The notes below the pieces were generated by a model. The model saw nothing but the letters and a program-made list of their open reading frames with translations, searched no databases and was not told where the DNA came from. A DNA stretch of 64,000 nt from Tamarix chinensis. Its lineage: Eukaryota > Streptophyta > Magnoliopsida > Caryophyllales > Tamaricaceae. Made by a program: the position numbers and the translations under genes. Below, in pieces: positions 61,429-64,000 of this stretch. The first letter of the stretch is position 1. Each line of letters starts with the position of its first letter. The DNA lies in the NCBI GenBank assembly GCA_030549775.1, contig CM060174.1, forward strand, positions 4,071,391 to 4,135,390. Reading direction: 5' to 3'.

Positions 61429-63217
61429 TGTAACGCCCCCATTTTTTAGCATTTGAAAATTTTATTTAAAAGAGTTAATTACGAAAGCTAACACATGAAA
61501 AACACATAGTGTTATCGCCATACTTAGTATAAGTTTTATATTCTTTACCATCCTTTCATTAAATGCTAAGGCTAAAATGTTTTATTGCTTAAATTAAGGA
61601 TAACAGTCATAAGAAACAATTAGAGATAATACATTATAGGTTATCACAATTATGATAATACAAAAGGTCAGATAAGATTACAATAGCCAAAGGGATATAA
61701 ATATAGAAAGGAACATAAGGGTCTAAGGGATATCCATATCAAAATATATCTAAATGGATACTGGATAGTCTTCACTCTCAAATCCTAACTACTAGCCATC
61801 AAATATTACCCTCAACATACTCCGCAAGGTCACAACTACCCATTGAATATGCATGAGATCATAAAACAGAACTCATCAATACAATGGTATTGAGGAAATC
61901 ACCACACCACTAATCATGCAAAGATCATATGGAGTACATGTATTACAAGGAAATCATGGCATAAACACATCAAAAAATACATATGATAACAAAGTGTGAT
62001 TAACATGGACATCACTAAGGTCACATGTTTATCATACCATGACACATTACCATATTGCAAAACTTAATAAACCAATTCATGCCAAAGGTGTTCCATGAAG
62101 GTAGGATACCAAACATTACTCAATCATTCCCAAAATAGTCGCATCATATCTCAAAACTATTAGAGTAGTGCACTAAGGAAACTATCAAGCAAGTCCAAAA
62201 ATGAAAGATAGGACAAGAAGGAAACTACTAAACCAACAATTAAATCATACCAAGGCCATTAAACCCTTTATATTTACTTGGAGGGAACACTAAGGTCTCC
62301 ATGTCGCATTGGCAGAGAAGGAAGCATAATACCATACTGACAAGAGCACCTAATCCATAAAAATACACACTCTCTAATAAGTTTAAAGAACTAAGTAGAG
62401 AAGAATGTAGGGCCTCACTAGGCACTGAGACACCCAACAAAATCCAAACCAAATCAAGGCTTGAACCTCATCTTTATGTTATCTACCCTTAAAGATTGAC
62501 TATTTTCAATCTTGAGGTCTTTTACTATAAGTATTAGTATTTTATTAGGTGATTATAAACACACAAAATTACACATATGATAACCAATCCATACTCAATC
62601 ATTTTCCTTTATTTATTTTTACTCATGCAAACCCTAAGGTCAATGATCTAACCAAAAGTCAATGGACAACACTACGGCTAACATAAAAATCCACTATAAG
62701 CATCTAATGCCCGATTATTCATCCTTAGGCACATCTTAGTTATAAATGACCAAATGCACTTGAACCCTAATTATCTTCATTTCAACCATTGTAAGAACTA
62801 ACTTATTATAATTAATAATTTCTTATGAAAAGGCTAAAAGACATTAAAAACAACACATTAGCAGGGAATATGAATTTTTGAAACTCCAAATGATGGCAAA
62901 AAGACTATTGTGCCCCTTTATATGAATTAACCATATTAAGCACATAAAACCTAAACATGTATATCTAAATTATCATAAATCACATATGTTTCATACTTCC
63001 TCATATAACACATACTAGGCATTGGAAAATCATTCATGGCACACATAGAATGAAAATTCTACCCCTAGGGCATACAATTATCAAATCATTCATGTAATCT
63101 AATGCGAGGCTTAATATTACAAAAAGGTAACTTGGCCATGACCAACAATCCTAGGCCGAATCCTACACATTACACATGACTAATTAATTCACAACATTAA
63201 AACCTATTCTAGCATGC
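61429..63217 (-). mobile_element. LTR 3' part, minus strand, interrupted on its far side
   Basis: Starts TGTAACGCCCCCATTTTTTAGC; hairpin remnant at 61521-61533, AAGGCTAAAAT box after it. Sequence on to 63217 has the LTR style (e.g. ACTCCGCAAGGTCACAACTA). At 63218 another LTR of the same orientation begins. Confidence 0.6.
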
Positions 63218-64000
63218 TGTAACACCCCCATTTTTACTGCTAAAAATTTTTGTTTTGCGGAAGCGTTAATTATAAAATAAATGGGTGTTACACCACACTC
63301 AGTATAAGTCTGGCATCCTCTACCGTTCTTATACTAAGTGCTAAGGCTAAAATATTACTTTACTTAAATAACATTAAAACAAAGGTAGGATAGAATTTCA
63401 TTACAAAGTATATTGTCCTGATAAATAAAAAAAGATTAGGCAAAGAGTTGTAATATAATAAAAGGGAAATAGCAGAGGACTTAAGAGTCCACGAAATATC
63501 TAGACCAAAAGAAGTCGAGCCGAACACCTGATAGTCCTAACTTTGAACCCTCTATTTGAATTCATCAGACCCTACCCTCATAGTGATCCTGCAAGGTAAA
63601 GACTTCCCGTTGAATAGGCAGGGGACCATGAAACAGAACCCATCAGTACTACGGTACTGAATAACCCTTTATACCAAACTAATACGAAAAACTAGCATGG
63701 AACACATGTAAGGCATACAACTAACAGGTACAAGACATTCAAGTATTCATAAGAGGATTCATATACAGTTAGACGGTCGAATTCTATTAAAGCCACATCC
63801 TACTCATTTTCATTTGTCTAAAACAACCGAAAGCTTACCAGACTAATATGCCATAGACGCTCTCAGAAGTAATAATTAGAACCCAAACTCCAGCATAACA
63901 ATTATAACATCCACCGCATGACTCATGTCTCAGCATAACTCCCAACTAAATTTATAACATCACAGGTATATTCACAGGTAAGGTATAACAAAAATCCACA
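63218..64000 (-). mobile_element. LTR 3' part, minus strand, running off the window
   Basis: Starts TGTAACACCCCCATTTTTAC. Near the end is a hairpin (63296-63308 pairing with 63328-63340) followed by AAGGCTAAAAT. Sequence such as TGATCCTGCAAGG..AAGACTTCCCGTTGAATAGG has a counterpart in the LTR at 61429 (ACTCCGCAAGGTCACAACTACCC). It is cut by the window edge. Confidence 0.65.

Overview
This window is intergenic plant DNA: AT-rich, dense in nested transposable elements, with introns that have plant-type GT..AG borders, several plant-specific element types (En/Spm-type CACTA, 5S-carrying Cassandra TRIM, large-LTR chromovirus) and two copies of a plant-only major latex protein (MLP/Bet v 1) gene. 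A flowering plant with a sizeable, repeat-rich genome is clear; a eudicot is my guess only. No bacterial, viral or organellar gene was seen.

Layout. 1-239 and 11995-12680 are the two halves of a minus-strand LTR fragment split by an apparently complete CACTA transposon (240-11994, 3-bp target duplication GAG). That element carries an intact four-exon transposase gene (TNPD type, 3577-7168) and an intact eleven-exon TNPA-type gene (7404-10939), between arrays of subterminal repeats. 12681-14099 is the 3' part of another LTR. 15332-18353 is a 5'-truncated, frameshifted L1-type LINE set inside a CCGA-rich repeat. 19105-19709 is a broken Athila/Tat gypsy gag-protease piece, next to a 1.7-kb non-autonomous hAT element (19718-21421, 8-bp duplication ATAATAAC). 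22600-25250 holds degenerate CCGAT/GGATATC-type repeats.

25460-33550 is the only region with host-type genes: an MLP-like pseudogene (25601-26162, +) and an intact MLP-like gene (31825-33429, -) facing each other as an inverted duplication that includes the promoter. Between them lie a decayed copia element (27326-28716) and a complete Cassandra element (28717-29470) with recognisable 5S rRNA promoter boxes.

34353-36648 is a second, non-autonomous CACTA (TSD AAT) whose ends are packed with AACGGTT/AACCGTT palindromes. 37540-37982 is a decayed Cassandra. 38421-64000 is a nest of large LTRs: an internally deleted chromovirus (5' LTR 40042-42982, chromodomain remnant about 48800, 3' LTR 49121-56636) hosts a 4.4-kb LTR (43193-47547) and a 4.87-kb solo LTR (49319-54187, TSD CTAGC). 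Further LTR ends lie at 56986, 60498, 61429 and 63218, with a solo Cassandra LTR at 60946-61247 (TSD ATAAA).

How it works together: one likely complete DNA transposon, two non-autonomous DNA elements whose partner transposase is not in the window, and LTR families in which a hairpin near the LTR 3' end is kept while its sequence changes. Boundaries, target duplications, splice joins and motifs were read by eye; family names rest on remembered motifs, not on searches.
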